Positions 47,101 through 58,560 of a DNA stretch of 64,000 nucleotides are shown here, piece after piece. Origin of the DNA: Camellia lanceoleosa. Taxonomy: Eukaryota > Streptophyta > Magnoliopsida > Ericales > Theaceae. The stretch covers positions 22,293,374-22,357,373 of the forward strand of contig CM045762.1 in assembly GCA_025200525.1 (NCBI GenBank). Reading direction: 5' to 3'. Under the pieces are notes generated by a model. The model saw only the letters and a list, made by a program, of their open reading frames with translations, was not told the origin of the DNA and searched no databases. Each line of letters opens with the position of its first letter. The stretch's first letter is position 1. The position numbers were made by a program, and so were the translations under genes.

Positions 47101-48728
47101 GCCCTTTCAATTTGTCTGGATATTTTCAAAATATCCCGGGCATCCGGGGGATATTTTGGGAGGGAAAGCTTGGGTGCTTTTCCCTCCCCTTTTACACCAT
47201 TTTCTTGCCTATTTAAAGGGTCCAACTCCTGCTTTGCTAGGGTTGGACAATTTCTTCTCAAGGCTTCATCTCCCATAACCTCCATCTTCATCTCCAAAAT
47301 CCTAAAAAACCTTCAAGCTTCCTAGCTAATTCCTTCACCAACCCTAAGCTCCACCATCACCACCTCCATTCCAGAAGCAAAGAGGTGTTTTTCAGAGGCT
47401 TAGAAGCAACTTTCATCAAGGCAAGAGGAAGCAAAAGACTTGTCTCCAAGGGTAAGTCACTAAATCCCTTTTTCTAGCATTTTCTTGCATCAATTCTTTA
47501 CCCTACTTCCTTTTTGTTTTGGGCTCCGACCCCTACTGGTTTTGTGCTTATTTTGAGTCCCTCTACAACATTGTAGAAGGGCTCAACCTCATTTGGTGTC
47601 TCCATGATATACTTCCTTCAATATCACTCTTTAGGCCATTAATTTGCATGCTTTATTTGCCTTATGAGTAATCTGATTTAGAGACTGATGTAAACTGTTA
47701 GTGGGCTTATATTGAGCCCCTATTCAACATTGAAGAAGGGCTCAACCATGTTTGATGATTCTAGCATGCACTTCCTTTGTAATTCTTCCATTTTACCATA
47801 AACTTGCATGCTATTTTTAGCCTATATGCATTTATTTTTGGAGCATGATATAAACTGATTATGGGCTTATTTTGTGTCCCTCTACAATATTGTAGAAGGG
47901 ATCAATCTTGTTTGGTGCCCCCATGAATGGCCTCCCTTTGTACCTCTCTTTGGCCATGTTTTGCATACCTCTTTGAGTCTATTTTGTCACTGTTTTGATC
48001 CTTCATCAGGTTTAGAAAGTGCCTTATTTTGGTCTATCCTTCATGCTTTATTAAGGGTCTTAAGCCATTCGATGATTGGTTTTGGTACTTCCTTTGTATT
48101 CCTCCTTTTTTCCGTAAAATTGCATGCTTTGTTAGGCTTGCTTAGCCTCTGTTTTCAGCCTTCATCAGGCTTATAAAGTGTCTTTTTTTGGTCTATTCTT
48201 CAAGTTTTATTAAGGGTCTTAAGTTGTTTGGTCATTTTTTATGGTACCTCTCTTTATAGCCCTTGTTAGCTCATTATATTGCATGCTATTTTGAGCCTAT
48301 CTACATACTGATTTTGGAGTTGTCATTCACTGAAAATATGCATATTTTGGGCTCCTCTCCAGTATTGTAGAAGAGAATTTTTCATTTTAGGATTTTCATA
48401 TACCATTTGTTTCAATACCCCTCTCTTGACCCCCATTTTTGAATGCCATTGTTGCCCTATCTATGCTTACTATTTGGCCATGTTTTGTATTGTAAAAATG
48501 CTATTTTTGGGGCTGCCTTGCTACTGTTTTTGCTTTCATGTGCCAATTTTGCATGTTTAGCATAGCCGTAGGCCATTTCGGGCACTTAAAATCATGTTTC
48601 GGGATGATTTCATGCGTTGATTGTCATTTCGTATCATTTCGGGGCTGTTTTCCCCTTCATTTAGTGGCTGAAATTTGGTTTGCATGCTTGCATATCATTT
48701 TCCATGTCATTTCATGCCTTAGTGCATT

Positions 48729-49600
48729 GCCTCGGTTTGCGTACCTGTGGGCACGCACTTCGAGGCACTCCGTTTTCATTCATTGGCTTCCTATGTGAGT
48801 GAGCTGAGGCTCTCTCATGTTGGTATAAGCCCAGCATTGCATTTCTGTCCCATTTTCATGCTTGTATATCATCGCCTCGGTTTGCGCGCCCGTGGGCACG
48901 CACTTTGAGGCACCTCTGTTTTATCCGACGGCCTCCTATGTGAGTGAGCTGAGGCTCTCCCATGTTGGTGTAAGCCCATCGTGGCATTCTGTATGCCTTT
49001 TCATTCTATTTCATCATTGCCTCGGTTTGCGTGCCTGTGGGCGCGCATTTCGAGGCACTTCGGTTTTATCCGATTTGCATTTTATCATTGCCTCGGTTTG
49101 CGTGCAATAGGCGCGCATTTGGCCGATTTATCCGATTTGCATTTCATCATTGCCTCGATTTGCGTGCCTGTGGGCGCGCATTTCGAGGCACTTCGGTTTT
49201 ATCCGATTTGCATTCCATCATTGCCTCAGTTTGTGTGCCTGTGGGCGCGCATTTCGAGGCACTTCGATTTTATCCGATTTGCATTTCATCATTGCCTCGG
49301 TTTGCGTGCCTGTGGGCGCGCATTTTAAGGCACTTCGGTTTTATCCGATTTCTCATTTCATCATCGCCTCGATTTACATGCCTGCGGGCACGCATTTCGA
49401 GGCACTTCGGTTTTATCCGACTTGCATTTCACATCATGGCCTCGGTTTGCGTGCCCGCGTGCACACTTTTCGAGGCGTCTCGTTTTCATCTCATTTTTCC
49501 AGTATAGCGCGTACCAGGTTGTATCTTAGATTGCATTCATGCATTTCCTCGGTTTGCGTGCCCGCGGGCACGCATTTCGAGACATCTCGTTTTCATAGCA
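48729..49600 (+). repeat. Tandem repeat, about ten copies, in solo LTR
   Basis: Unit of about 70-75 bp in the regular part (49019-49440), with GCCTCGGTTTGCGTGCCTG, TGGGCGCGCATTTCGAGGCA and CTTCGGTTTTATCCGATTTG; more widely spaced copies occur at 48729, 48872 and 49548. Each unit contains the complementary pair GCCTCG/CGAGGC, so a stem is possible. The 158- and 175-codon frames over the array are by-products. Confidence 0.9.
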
Positions 49601-51276
49601 TTGTGCATACTATATCACATGTTAGCTGCATTTCATGCATACCATGCATATTGCATCGTGTTCGGGATAGGCGTTAGCCCGGGCACGGGAAACGAGGTAT
49701 ATTCCGTACTCCGAGTGATGGAGTGTGTCTCAATTCCCAAGTCACCGACACTCCGGATTACCCATGATGGAGTTAGGTTTTGTTGTAGCATTTATCTGCA
49801 TTCATCCTATATTGAGTTGTGCAATTCGGCTCCTCGGCCATCATGCATCGGTATGCGTGATTGGTGGCATGAGGATCGAGACATGCATATATTTGTGAAA
49901 ATACATTGCTATGCCCTTTTCCTGCTCTCTGTTACAGCAAAACCGAGGATCAACAACTTTTCGGAGTCCGGCGTGCATTTTGAGAAAATTGCAAACAGAG
50001 GCTAATTGGGGCATCCCAGTGGATTTCCGCCCGAGGTAGCCCAGCAGGCACTATTCATCATAGCAAAGGCATCCCCCTGCTAGCGGCCACCATGTTCTGA
50101 CTTTCTTAGTTTAATTTGTTAATTAATTAGGAAATTGTATATTTATTCGGACTGTAATATTCTTTCATTTGAGACTGTATTATTTATTCGGACCCTCTGC
50201 GCGAGGGCAATGTTGTAATAAGGGTGTGTGAGTGTGATGTATGTCTTCCAACCCCCATTTCTTTCTCCTTTTATTTACCTGCTTACAATGGTTAGATATA
50301 GGGCATATTTCAATTAGCATACAGCATGACAGCATGTTTGCATCATTCATCTGTTTTGCACGCACCGGGCTCGGCGCATCATACAAATTGCATTTGTATT
50401 TCAATTCCAAAATGAATACATGTTAACTGTAGCATTTCATATGCCATGTTTAGAATAGCCGAGCCTGCTATAGTTGCATTTTTGCATGTGTTGCATTAGG
50501 CAATTCTGTATATAGGATCATGCATGATTTCTAATCAGTTTTCTGTTTTGGCTTGGAGTACTCGGTAAGTTGTTATGCTTTAGCATCCTTGCATGCGTGT
50601 GAGTGTTGCCATGATAGCATGCTTACCATGAGGCTAACTGCTTATGTGATATAACTGCCTTGAATGCCTGTGGGTGGAGGTTGAGTTATTTGAATTGGGA
50701 CAATGCATTGACTGTTTGTTTTAAGCCCACTAGATAGTGGCAACATCATGTTTTCTAAGCCCACCTGAGGGTGGCAAATCCACATTTTAGCCTACCTGCG
50801 GGTAGCACCATCACACCATTTTCAAATAAACAAACATGAAATGTTTTGTTCCAATTCGGCCCGATCTATACTTGTTTCTTCTGCGAGCATCACATAGTAA
50901 TCTAGGCTAATAACCGAATAAGAACTCACAATGTTTTCAAAAACAGATATCATGGTTAGTAGAGGCGGTCTTTGGCCGGGCGAGAGGGGTGCTCACGATG
51001 TGACCTTCCCTAATCGTACCCAAGTTCGAGCCAACTTTGGTGATGACGGACACGTGGCCTTTTGGCACCGAGTCGGGGTTTCCTAGATTTCCATTTTAAA
51101 ATATTTAGGTGGCGACTCATTATCGGCAAAGCAGTCCATGTTTGGCACTTCTTTCAAAAAATCTGTTTTCCTTCAAAACGATTTGCCGGATTTGGACTCT
51201 TTGGTTCAAGATTGAGAACCGTGACAAAATCGAGTCCGAACTGTAGCGAGGTCCCTCGCGGGCTTGTTACACTCGG

Positions 51277-51640
51277 TATGACGATAACCAGTCCATACCC
51301 AAAATAACATCAAAACCCTTCATGGGCATAACTACAAAAGGGAACGGAAGCCGATGATTGGCGACCTCTATATCACAACCTCTACATCCGTGCTTCAAAA
51401 TCAATTCACCCCCAACAAGCGATACAACACATATAGGAGATGCTAATTGTGCCAACTCCAACTCCAAAACAGATGCAAATGCAGCAGATACAAAGGAATG
51501 AGACGCACCCGTATCAATCAATACACTGGCAACTGAGTTGCAAAACAGAAAGGTACCTCTCACAACTGATGGAACCGGCACCAGGTCCTGCGTGGTAATA
51601 GCATACACGCTACCAAGGCCCCGATCCACTGCTCACCCCT
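51277..51640 (-). pseudogene. Chromovirus aspartic protease
   Basis: The frame contains VLIDTGASHSFVSAAFA (active-site DTGA), HGCRGCDIEVANHRLPFPFV and FDVILGMDWLSSYR, the usual retropepsin order in chromoviruses. It is cut right after SSYR by the solo LTR; coding resumes at 45854 and below. Confidence 0.9.
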
Positions 51641-52815
51641 CGAAGCATATCGCCGCAGATTGCCTGGACGATGAAGCCACCTGATTGGCCCTCGAGGCTC
51701 AGACCGATCGAGCTGGTCAAGACTCTGTCAGCCAGATGCACCAGATGTGCCACTCAGCTGCGGGCAAAACCTCTTCAGTGCCCACCCGACCACACCGATA
51801 ATCGATAGTGGTGACCACCTCTAACTCGCTCTGCCTAGCCAAAGAAGAAGCGACTCGACCACTTCCCTCTCGTGGGCAAACGAAGCCTTGTGGCCCGGTG
51901 ACCACACTTGTAGCAGTGAAATCTCCCGATTCCTCTCCCCGAGCTCGCACTTGACCGGAAAGGTCGATCTAGCAACACCACCCTGAGACTACTGAGGGTT
52001 AGCACCCCTCTGTCTCCTACCATCACCCTGACCATCCTGACTCCTCTTGGAGCCTCTCTGACCCTCCTCCTCCTGCATCATGATCTCCATATGGGCTGCA
52101 GCATCAACCAAGCGCCCATAGTCTCGAATCATAGAACCCCCAACTCTCATCTTGAGGCCGCGCCTCAACCTCTTCTCAAACTCGATACAGCGGCATTCCT
52201 CGGATACCACAAGTTTAGGTGCGAACCTGGATAAGCTAGTAAAAGCAGCCTCATACTCGGCCACTGAAGAAATCAACTGCAAAAGCTGGCCGAACTGGTC
52301 TCTCAGCTTCTCCCTGACTGCTGGAGATAAGAACTTCTCTTGGAAGGCATTCACAAAAGCCTCCCAAGTGCCATCCAAACGACCCTTCACAAATTTCCAC
52401 CACTGACCCGCATCCCCCTTCAGCTGGAAAGATGCCAAGGTCACTTTCAATGCTCCATCCTTGATGCCTAGCATCTTAAACATCTTACTCATCTGTTCCA
52501 ACCACTCAACCGCCTTAAGCGGCTCTTTTGGATCACCGACAACCTCATCCGGATTAGACCGGAAGAACTCCCTCTTCAAGAAGGAAGGCCTGATCAACAA
52601 TGGGCTCGTGACTTGAGCTCGAATCGATTCTCACCGAGAATTCTATAGACTTTCTTCAAAGCATCGGCTATCCCACCGGCTAAAGCGCCCATAGCCTCTT
52701 GACTGGCTGCTCGCCACATTGGCCAGCTAACTCTCCTCGCCGGAATCTCCTCTGGTATAGGCATCTCCTGCCTCCTAGGCCTACCTCGCCTACCACCTCG
52801 TCCTCGTCCTGACAT
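51641..52815 (-). pseudogene. Chromovirus gag
   Basis: A probable start at about 52815 (MSGRGRGGRRGRPRRQ) gives a basic Arg/Gly-rich N-terminus. A stop near 52596 interrupts it, and the frame goes on with SFLKREFFRSNPDEVVGDPK, AVEWLEQMSKMFKML, GDAGQWWKFVKGRL, AFVNAFQEKFLSPAVREKLR and the gag tail with RDYGRLVDAAAHMEIMMQEE. After a stop at 51989 another frame keeps CYKCGH, the start of a CCHC zinc knuckle (about 51890). Gag forms the particle that packages the RNA. Stops and at least one frameshift inactivate it. Confidence 0.9.
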
Positions 52816-53203
52816 CCTAATAAAGGTAATGAAGAACGTTAGCACATTCATAAATGTGCCGAAGCTATAACACTCGCGTCCTAATGCATGGACAACTATA
52901 ATTCACTCCACATAAGCACATAAACACATAAGCACTTATGAATTTCATTTCCGGATAGTGATAGTCCCAAGGCGTTGCTAGAGTTCCGGTTAGAAACAAC
53001 ATTGATCAAGTGCTTTTCCAACAAGACTCACAGAAACCCAAGGATCCAATCAACATCCTAGAAACTAAATCCCATACCCAAGTAGTCACATAAACATGTT
53101 ATCACATAAGCACATAACATTTCACATAAGTCTCTAACAAGTGAGACAAACCCAATGTGATACTAATCTCTTCTCATGTATCCAAAGTATTCGAATCCGG
53201 TAC

Positions 53204-53215
53204 GCTCTGATACCA
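53204..53215 (-). promoter_or_regulatory. Primer binding site of the chromovirus
   Basis: On the - strand TGGTATCAGAGC, three bases after the 5' LTR end. It is complementary to the 3' end of plant initiator tRNA-Met, the usual primer for plant chromoviruses. Confidence 0.95.
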
Positions 53216-53218
53216 AGT

Positions 53219-55499
53219 TGTAACGCCCTCAAAAATAAAACCATAAATCAACCAACAATGGCATGCTCGGACATAAGAAAATAAAGCATAATTGTATTCC
53301 ATCAGAGTAATCTTTACAAAATGTATTACATGTTGACATCAAAAGTAAATGCCCTAAAGGCTTACAACTTTCCAAGTCAACACTTGGTTACAAAAAGAGT
53401 GCTAACTCTATACAAAGAAAGCCCTAGGCTTGATATACATGTAATACGACCAAAAAAACAAAACAGTCCAACAGTCCCAAGCCTCCCAAGCTACATCCTT
53501 AGAGGTGGCATGCTACCTGTACCTGAAAATGATGTCCCATATAGGGTGAGCCACAGCCCAGTAGAAATATACTAAACCAACTATAAACAATGACTAAAAT
53601 AATAGCATTCAATATATGGTCCGTACTTATATTCCAACTCATGCCATATTACCGTTTCATGACAATCATAATCATGTTACATTTCACTTTCCATTTCTTA
53701 TTCAACCTTGAGTTTGAAAACAAGGCTCAGAACTTGGCCAAATACTGTAATGAGATTATAACTCATTACTAAAACACTTTCGGAATTCATGATGGATACA
53801 CATTTTGGTGTTGTATTGATAACACATAAACCACTACCTTACTTTACAAATGATACACATTTTAGTGTCAGACGATATGACATAGAAACACTTCTATACT
53901 TCACAATTGATAATGATATACATTTTAGTGCGATATCAAATCAAACACACACTTCCACACTTCACCATGATACACATTGTAGTGTCAGATCAAGATCACA
54001 CAAATTCCGGTTTAGAGGTCCATCCCCTATCTTCTCCTAAACCGTGGAGTACATCCCCTATCTCTCCCACACAACACAATGTATATAAACACAGATCATA
54101 TACATAATCAATCAATACATAAAGTTAATGTATTTCTCAACCGTCATATTCGATGACACATTCCATTGATTAGTTTTAGTTTGCCTAATCATCATGCATT
54201 GTCTACAACAATCAAGACTATCCTCCATCGATAGCCCAAAGCAGTTATTTCTAAGCAGGAAATAAATGCACCACATGGATAAAATATCAATATTTGCCTA
54301 GGTGAGCGATAAATTAATCCAACTACACCCATTAATTCCAAACCTTTCCACTTTGAATATTTCTTATTCAATTTCTCAATTCCCAAAATTAATTATACAA
54401 ATTAATTTGTCAATAATTAGGGCTTTTTCCCATAATTACAATACCAACCCTAAGGTTCTGTTTTCCTCAATAATCCCACACCAAGTCCATTTTCCAATGT
54501 ATTACATACATAAAGGTTTTAAACTTTGAAAACCCCTCTTTAGAAAATTACACAATGACCCCAAACTTTCTCGAAATTATCCAACAACTCCCAATATATT
54601 GAAATACCAAAATTACAAGACAAAGCTCATAGGATAGAGTAGGATATCTCTACCTCAAAGTTAGAGCTCAAACGGAGAAGAGACCGAAACCAAAGTGCTC
54701 CAAACTCCAAACTTTTTGGATCAAAACGAAGCCCTCGACGATCAACACAACTTTTACAAAGGCCGAAGGAAGGGAGAAACTCTAACTAGATCAAACCCTA
54801 GAGAGAAGGGAGTTTCTAGAGAGAGAGGCTCTCAAAATATCTTTTTAGAAAGTAAGAGAGAGAGAGAGAATGAATGCAAAAAGTGATTCAAAAATGCCTA
54901 ACTGCCTTTTGATATACGATAGGTCCGCTCTAGCGGAAAATATAACACTCGATCGTCAAGAACAAAAAACATGGTCCGCTCGAGCGCAAGAAGGTCCGCT
55001 CGAGCACCAAGACACAAAGGTAAGGTACATCCGCTCGAGCGCAAAAACCTGTCCGCTCGAGTGTAGATTCTCCCCTCCCAGAACTTTCACAGACAAAGCA
55101 CTACCCGCTCGAGCGCCAAAAGGTCCGCTCGAGCGCAACCCGCTTGAGCATAAGAAAATCCGCTCGAGCGTGAAAAACACACCTGTAGAAGTTTTGCAGA
55201 GGCACGAAATACTGGGATTGTGTAAACTTCGCTCGAGCGCAAGAAGACCCGCTCGAGCGGACGACCCAAAAAGCAAACTCTGCTCGAGCGCAGAATGGCC
55301 CGCTCGAGCGTAACACCAAAACTCTGGGCAACAACACTTGAGACTAAAACTCAACCTACCTGTTCGAAACACGCCCAACACATCCTAAAATTCAAACATA
55401 GAGAATTAAAGGATGACAACAAGATATACAGCTGCCAACTCCACGGAATCAAAGTCCGGAATACAACAATTACAAGAAAGGAAAACCGGGATCACTGTA
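53219..55499 (-). repeat. 5' LTR of the chromovirus
   Basis: 2281 bp, same length as the 3' LTR. It contains the same CGCTCGAGCG array at 54921-55312, in which some copies have point changes (for example GCTCTAGCG near 54930 and CTCGATCG near 54952). Differences from the 3' LTR seem to be at the level of a few per cent by eye. Confidence 0.95.
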
Positions 55500-55810
55500 C
55501 TGGGATTCAGTTGATCAGCCTGACAGACTGTGTCCTATACTTCTCATTCCGATTCTGGTGCTAGTTTGGACATGATCAGACTTGCCCGGAAGAGGGAATA
55601 GATTACCCTACTGCATTTCTGGTCCGAGGCACACAGTTAGCTCGGTATGCCACAGCCTGGAGGACAAGAGAGCTTTTGGTCCCCGCTCCCACTTTCAGTT
55701 GCAGCCTCTCTGATGAGTGCATAGCTTGGCATGATGAGGAGGTGCAGATCGGGCCCACTTTGGCATCAAAGGCTTCCACAAGCTCTGGGAGAGGACGCAG
55801 GAACACCTGA
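55500..55810 (+). pseudogene. Antisense DUF7745-family gene, 3' part, Tat element 2
   Basis: Continues exon 2 of the gene at 39119-40098 on the far side of the chromovirus. It reads GIQLISLTDCVLYFSFRF, then after one stop FGHDQTCPEEGIDYP, GTQLARYATAWRTRELLVPA and TLASKASTSSGRGRRNT, ending at TGA 55808-55810. It aligns directly with the C-terminus of the element 1 copy (18844-19150 region). Confidence 0.85.
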
Positions 55811-56430
55811 CTAATCAGTACTTTCAAGTTTTCTTTATGAATGTAATAAAAAACAACTTCAATTTGTATTCAAGAGTAGGAGAATTCTGTACTGAAATCA
55901 ATGTAATTGAAGGTTGTGGGTACTGAAAATTTTCCGTTTGGTCCAAAAATTGTCTAAGTTGTAAAACGATTAATTTGAGCAAAATCAACTTTTATTAAAA
56001 CTTTTCAAAACCATTTTTGATATGGATTAGAACTGGACACGCCTGAGATCTGTCACTGAGATGTACAACCCCAGATCCCAGCAACTGGAAAGTTGCCCCT
56101 AGTCTGAATAGCACTGCACTAGAGATCACAACCGAGCTCTTGAATGCAGAATAGACAAAGATGACTAAACATGATCACATGGACAAAGTTGATCGGGGAA
56201 GTGTTTATGGCTGGACTTCAGGATGAAGTTGCCTACGTATCCCAAAGATGGGAATCAAGCTTTACGTAGTTCAGGCTTAGGTTCACTCTTGTATTGACAC
56301 TCTTCTTTTGTGCTTTAACTTTTGCCAAGGTCGCCCTTTTCGGGTTTTCAACCTTGCGAGCTCAATTTTTATTATTTCAAATTTATCATGCTCTAACTTT
56401 TGCCTAGGTCGCCTTTTCGGGGTTTTCAGC
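55811..56430 (-). other. Tat element 2 spacer between pol and antisense gene
   Basis: Non-coding; aligns with 18105-18843 of element 1. It contains AACTGGAAAGTTGCCCC (about 56085) and a TACGTATCCCAAAGATGGGA block, and an internal duplication of TTTTGCC(A/T)AGGTCGCC (about 56319 and 56400). Confidence 0.75.
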
Positions 56431-57734
56431 CTAGCGAGCCACCCAGGGAAAGTATTTTTTCAACTTGTCCATGTTTATCAGTTGGGAGAACTCTAGGCCA
56501 TCTAGGTCCATCAGAACGACAGCTCCACCCGACCAGATAGTCTTGATGATATAAGGGCCAGTCCAATTAGTTCTGAACTTGCCCCTAGGGTCGTGGATGG
56601 GAGCTCGGTTATCTTTGAGCACAAGATCTCATTCTTTCAAATTCCTGGACTTAACCTTCTTGTTGAAAGCCCTGGCAATTCTTCGTTGATAACCCTGAAC
56701 ATGATACAGTGCTTTCAGTCTTCTTTCATCAAAGAGCATGAGTTCTTGCTTGCTGCCAATCTGCCTCAGCTATCTGACACTCAGCCAATACTCGCAATGA
56801 TGGAACCTCAATTTCGATAGGCAGAACAACCTCCATCCCATAAACTAGGGAATACGGAGTTGCCTCAGTAGAAGTTCGAATTGAAGTCCGGTAGCCCCAT
56901 AGAGCAAATGGCAACTTATCTGGCCAGTCCCGGTAGGTTTCCATCATCTTCTGCAGAATGTGCTTGATGTTCTTGTTGGCGGCCTCAACTGCTCCGTTGG
57001 TCTACGACCGATATGTAGATGACTTGTGAAAAGCCACGTTGTACTTCTCTAACAAGTCGATCACCTCCTTCTTGAAGTGGGAACCATTATCCGAAATAAT
57101 CTCATTCGGGACCCCGTAGCGACAGATGATGTTGTTCCTGATGAACTTAGCAACATGCGATGCCTTCAACACCGCATAAGATTGGGCCTCAACCCACTTT
57201 GTAAAATAGTCTATCGCGACCAGAATGAACTCATGCCCATTAGACCCCTTCGGAGTAATAGCCCCGATCACATTAATCCCCCAGACAGAAAACGGCCATG
57301 GTGAAGTCATGTTGTACAGCTTCGACGGTGGAATGTTCATGCGGTTTGCATGGATCTGACATTTGTGGCATTGCCGGACAAAGCCAATACAATCCTCCTC
57401 CATGGTGGACCAGTAATAACCCTGTCTAAGGATTTTTCGGGCTAGCATCATCCCCATTCATGTGCGTTCCGCACTCTCCTCCATGGATGGCCTCCATCAG
57501 GCGCTTCGATTCTTCAGTATCAACACACAGTTTATGCATCCCGAGATGACCTCTCTTGTACAGTTTACCCCCGCAGACGATGAACTGAGAAGCCATTCTT
57601 CGGATTGCCCTCTTATCTTTGGCATTTGCCCCCGGTGGATACGCTTCCTTTTCCAAGAAGTTCCAGACATCGTAATACCAGGGATTCTCATCTTGTACCT
57701 CATCTATGGTAGCAATCAGCTCGTAGACCGACAC
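56431..57734 (-). pseudogene. Tat element 2 integrase
   Basis: Zinc-binding part AIHGGECGTHMN and FVRQCHKCQIHANRMN; catalytic core with WGINVIG (first Asp changed to Asn), IISDNGSHF (second Asp kept) and NGAVEAANKN (Glu kept). A TAG near 57002-57004 replaces Gln in the STYRSQ-type stretch. Later frames give PFALWGYRTSIRTSTEATPY, LKDNRAPIHDPRGKF and WTGPYIIKTI, ending FPWVAR at 56431. The element 1 copy has the opposite pattern of Asp loss. Confidence 0.9.
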
Positions 57735-58560
57735 AAATTTCTATTCAATGATGATCGGACGCATCCAGACTCTAAAAGGGATGTCTATCATAGAAGATAA
57801 AGTTGCTAATGAATTTGCGAACCTATTGTTCTCTCTTAATAGATGAGCGAAGTTCAGTTTCTCAAACCGAGGAATCAGCACGTCTAAGGTCTAGTAATAG
57901 ATTCTCATCTTTTCTTCTTTAACTTTCCAATCTCCTTTAGTTTGAGATACAACAAGGTTCGAGTCCCCGATGACGTCCAACCGTTTTGCCCCTAGTTCTA
58001 GGGTGGCTTCTAAACCAGCAATACATGCCTCGTACTCTACTTCATTGTTCAATACTTTGGACCGGAGTTTGAATGCTAAAGGTATGAGGGAATTGTCGGG
58101 CGCTATCAGCAACGCCCCTATCTCATACCCGTATTGGTTTGACGCTCCGTCAAAGTACATCGTCCAGGTCTCTACTTCGACATACAGAATGGCCTCGTCT
58201 AGGAACAGATACCTGACTGCTTCATCCCCTTCAATTGGGTGATCAGCCAGGAACTCCGCTACCGCTCTCCCTTTCACTGACTTGCGCGTCACAGACTTCA
58301 TATCAAATTCGAAAAGTTGAAGCAACCAACGAGCTAGCCTACCCATAAGTGCCGATTTCTTAAAGAGATATTTGATGGGATCTAATCTTGAAACCAGTAT
58401 TACAGAGTGAGCTAACAGGTAGTGCCATAGCTTCCTGGTAGCCCATACCAAGGCCAAACAAGCCTTCTCCAGTGGAGTGTAGCGGGTCTCGTAATCCAGT
58501 ATTTTCTTGCTCAGGTAGTAGATAGCTCTCTCCACTTTGTCCTTAGGCTCCTATGCAAGC
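57735..58560 (-). pseudogene. Tat element 2 RNase H and second RNase H
   Basis: The frame at 57891-58535 starts in the Ty3 RNase H (VERAIYYLSKKILDYETRYT), passes through the linker MKSVTRKSVKGRAVAEFLAD and gives the archaeal-type RNase H (TWTMYFDGASNQYGYEIGAL, EYEACIAGLEATLELG, DSNLVVSQTKGDW). It ends in a stop at 57891; the following 160 bp link to integrase with further decay. The linker is intact here, unlike in element 1, which has a frameshift at that point. Confidence 0.9.

Larger units (their letters stand above)
45855..51271 (+). repeat. Solo LTR of a Tat-family relative, 5.4 kb
   Basis: It begins TGTAGACACCCCATTTTTGA and ends CGGGCTTGTTACA, with perfect 5-bp target duplications CTCGG at 45850-45854 and 51272-51276. 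Start, a CTTCCAACCCCCATTTCTTT block (about 50250), a GATGACGGACACGTGGCCTT block (about 51045) and the GAACCGTGAC/CGAGTCCGAACTGTA end are shared with the LTRs of Tat elements 1 and 2. No gag or pol is inside and there are no second LTR ends, so it is best read as a solo LTR left by recombination. Its greater length than the other two LTRs is explained by internal tandem repeats (46190-46500, 46640-46990, 48729-49600). A TATA-like CTATTTAAAGG lies near 47207. Confidence 0.85.
40099..55499 (-). mobile_element. Chromovirus (Ty3/gypsy, Tekay/Del-like) nested in Tat element 2
   Basis: A complete LTR retrotransposon on the - strand. The two LTRs are both 2281 bp (40099-42379 and 53219-55499) and are nearly identical. 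The flanking target duplication is CTAGG (40094-40098) and CTGGG (55500-55504), one mismatch; the uninterrupted reading of the DUF7745 gene supports CTGGG as the original. PBS, gag, protease, RT, RNase H, integrase with chromodomain and polypurine tract are all in order. A solo LTR (45855-51271) interrupts it between protease and RT. Stops in gag, RNase H, integrase and chromodomain show it is dead, although its LTRs are still alike. Confidence 0.95.

Noticed and set aside
46289..47325. Open frames of 97-195 codons in the first part of the solo LTR
   Set aside because: They follow local tandem duplications in LTR sequence, overlap in several frames and contain no domain.
48729..49600. CRISPR-like look of regularly spaced conserved blocks
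   Set aside because: Spacers are themselves repeated, units are about 70-75 bp, no cas genes, and the DNA is plant nuclear.
49031..49677. 158- and 175-codon frames with repeated RFAFHHCLGLRACG-like units
   Set aside because: Generated by the tandem array in the solo LTR; frames shift between units and no family is matched.
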